Shown: one piece after another, positions 62,635 to 64,000 of the stretch
Numbering within the stretch: position 1 is the stretch's first letter
How the letters are laid out: each line of letters opens with the position of its first letter
Source of the DNA: CAZJFH01 sp964545205
GTDB lineage: Bacteria > Pseudomonadota > Alphaproteobacteria > Rhodospirillales > Magnetospirillaceae
Direction: 5' to 3'
Assembly (NCBI GenBank): GCA_964545205.1
Contig: CAZJFH010000004.1
Coordinates: 1 to 64,000, forward strand
DNA length: 64,000 nt
The notes under the pieces: generated by a model
What the model was told of the DNA's origin: nothing
Databases searched by the model: none
Seen by the model: the letters and a program-made list of their open reading frames with translations, nothing else
Translations under genes and position numbers: made by a program

Positions 62635-63854
62635 TCGGCCCCTCCCAGGCGTTCGGCGATGCGCGCCGCCAGGCGTTCGGCGACCGCCTGCTTGGACTCG
62701 CGCGGCCAGTCCTCGACGCCGGCGTCGGTGATCAGGTGAACGGTGTTCGCATCGCCGCCGAAGGTGCCGGTCGCGGCCGAGACGTCGTTGGCGACGATCC
62801 AGTCGCAGCCCTTGCGGGCGCGCTTGGCGAGCGCGTGCTCGACCACCTTCTCGGTCTCGGCGGCGAAGCCGACCACCAGCGCCGGCCGCTCGGCGCCGGC
62901 GCCGGCCAGGGTGGCGAGGATGTCGGGATTGGGCACCAGTTCCAGCACCGGCGGCGGCGCCCCCTCCTCCTTCTTGCGCTTCTGCGCCGCCTGGGCGGCG
63001 ACGCGCCAGTCGGCGACGGCGGCGGCGCAGACGGCGATGTCGGCCGGCAGCGCGGCGCGGCACGCGGCCAGCATCTGCTCGGCGCTCTCGACATGGACGG
63101 TGCGCAGGCCGGCCGGGTCGGGCAGGTCCACCGGCCCGGTGACCAGGGTGACCTCGGCGCCGAGCCGCGCCAGGGCGGCGGCGATGGCGTGGCCCTGCTT
63201 GCCGGACGAGCGGTTGGCGATGTAGCGCACCGGGTCGATGGCCTCGTGCGTCGGCCCCGAGGTGACGACGGCGCGGCGCCCGGCCAGCGGCCCGCCGGCG
63301 CCGAAGAACGCCTCGACGGCGGCCAGGATGTCGGCGACCTCGGCCATGCGGCCCAGGCCCCATTCGCCGCAGGCCATCGCGCCGGCGACCGGGCCGACGA
63401 AGGCCACGCCGCGCCGGCGCAGGGTCTCGACATTGGCCCGGGTCGCCGCGTGCTCCCACATGCGCAGGTTCATCGCCGGCGCCGCCATCACCGGCTTGTC
63501 GGTGGCCAGCAGCAGCGTGGTGGCGAGGTTGTCGGCCAGCCCGGCGGCCATCTTGGCGAGGATGTCGGCGCTGGCCGGCGCGACCAGCACGAGATCGGCC
63601 TCGCGCGACAGCCGGATGTGGCCCATCTCGCTCTCGTCGGTCAGCGAGAAGATGTCCTGGTAGACCTTGTCCTCGGACAGCGCCGCCACCGACAGCGGCG
63701 TGACGAACTGCGCGCCGCCTTTGGTCAGCACGCAACGCACGGCGCAGCCGCGCTCGCGCAGCCGGCGGATGAGATCGAGGCTTTTGTACGCGGCGATGCC
63801 GCCCGAGATGACGAGAAGAACGCGCCGACCACTCAGCACAGAGAAAAACTCCAC
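62631..63854 (-). CDS. coaBC: Bifunctional CoaBC (phosphopantothenoylcysteine synthetase/decarboxylase)
   Basis: A 407-residue enzyme of coenzyme A synthesis. The N-terminal CoaC flavoprotein half has VLLVISGGIAAYKSLDLIR, the catalytic H79 in EMGHIRL, PAMNLRMWEHAA, and C162 in AMACGEWG. The C-terminal CoaB half carries VVTSGPTHEAIDPVRYIANRS and KGCDWIVAND. The gene is complete, with the start at 63854. It forms an operon with dut. Confidence 0.95.
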
Positions 63855-63945
63855 ATTTCACGGCGGAAGATGTGTGGTTACGGTAGACGCAAACGCGCCC
63901 GAGCGCAAGCCCGGACGCCGGCCCCATGATATGCAGTATTCCGGC

Positions 63946-64000
63946 CTACTCGGCCAGCGGCACGGTGACCGTGAACACCGAGCCCTTGCCCGGCGTGGTG
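63946..64000 (-). CDS. Sensor histidine kinase, C-terminal end (5' part outside window)
   Basis: Eighteen codons before a TAG stop encode TTPGKGSVFTVTVPLAE, the closing G2-box/strand of a HATPase domain (PGKGS-x-FTV-x-PL). The rest lies beyond the window. It is too short to say more than that a histidine-kinase-type protein ends here. Confidence 0.6.
   Translation of the reverse strand, partial: TTPGKGSVFTVTVPLAE

Overview
The window is about 70% GC, densely coded, and reads as the chromosome of a high-GC alphaproteobacterium, most likely Rhodospirillales-like. The markers are an Irr-type Fur regulator, an ubiE-ubiB pair, a ribF-ileS-lspA cluster whose usual partners (a DUF3035 lipoprotein and two M16 peptidases) appear further on, a CheZ phosphatase, an msbA/DUF374/lpxK lipid A cluster, and dispersed CTCTCCCGC..GCGGGAGAG hairpins between genes. 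I cannot name a species.

Layout. 1-6 kb: a truncated SDR oxidoreductase, a GH13 alpha-glucosidase, a lytic transglycosylase, a DUF1178 protein, an RlmM-like methyltransferase with no canonical start codon, and an unrecognised protein. 6.3-7.4 kb: an IS110-family element inserted in one of the dispersed repeats; its 5' leader carries segments that match both its own target and its own ends, as expected of a bridge RNA. 7.5-12.9 kb: a hydroxyacid dehydrogenase, an SH3 protein, irr, an envelope-stress-like protein, two arsenosugar-type glycosyltransferases, a GIY-YIG protein and a mazEF-like pair. 12.99-14.64 kb: a small AT-richer island bounded by a 17-bp direct repeat that includes the 3' end of tRNA-Ser(GGA). 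It holds a toxin remnant, an IS3 orfA remnant and a gene with a HEPN-like RX4H motif. 14.9-23.0 kb: a PanD-like protein, a YjbQ-like protein, a HAD phosphatase, two adjoining DNA glycosylases, a MaoC protein, ribF, ileS and lspA.

23.6-36.7 kb is a catabolic cassette: a three-subunit molybdenum hydroxylase, a complete Liv-type ABC importer with a Tat-exported binding protein, a CoxG-like protein, an MmsA-type semialdehyde dehydrogenase, a GlxR-type reductase, a small monooxygenase-like protein and a convergent TetR regulator. A promoter overlapping a 22-bp near-palindrome precedes it, and a tyrosine-recombinase remnant follows it. It sits between lspA and the DUF3035/M16 genes that normally follow lspA, so it looks like an insertion that split the cluster. 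The genes suggest uptake and hydroxylation of an unknown small, possibly heteroaromatic or carboxylic, compound, with semialdehydes handled at the end. No ring-opening or CoA-ligase gene is present, so the pathway is incomplete here.

36.7-64 kb returns to core functions: M16 peptidases, lipid A genes (waaA absent from its usual place), an HD-GYP protein, UbiD, PmbA/TldE, an HD phosphohydrolase, a DUF3616 protein, an STT3-like membrane protein, a beta-helix protein, ubiB and ubiE, MeaB, CheZ, rpmB with a strong terminator, a YqeB-family molybdenum-hydroxylase accessory protein, and a minus-strand run coaBC-dut-rrf2-cysK-moeB-dsrE. The window ends in the last codons of a sensor histidine kinase. 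I saw no rRNA, CRISPR array, riboswitch or replication origin.
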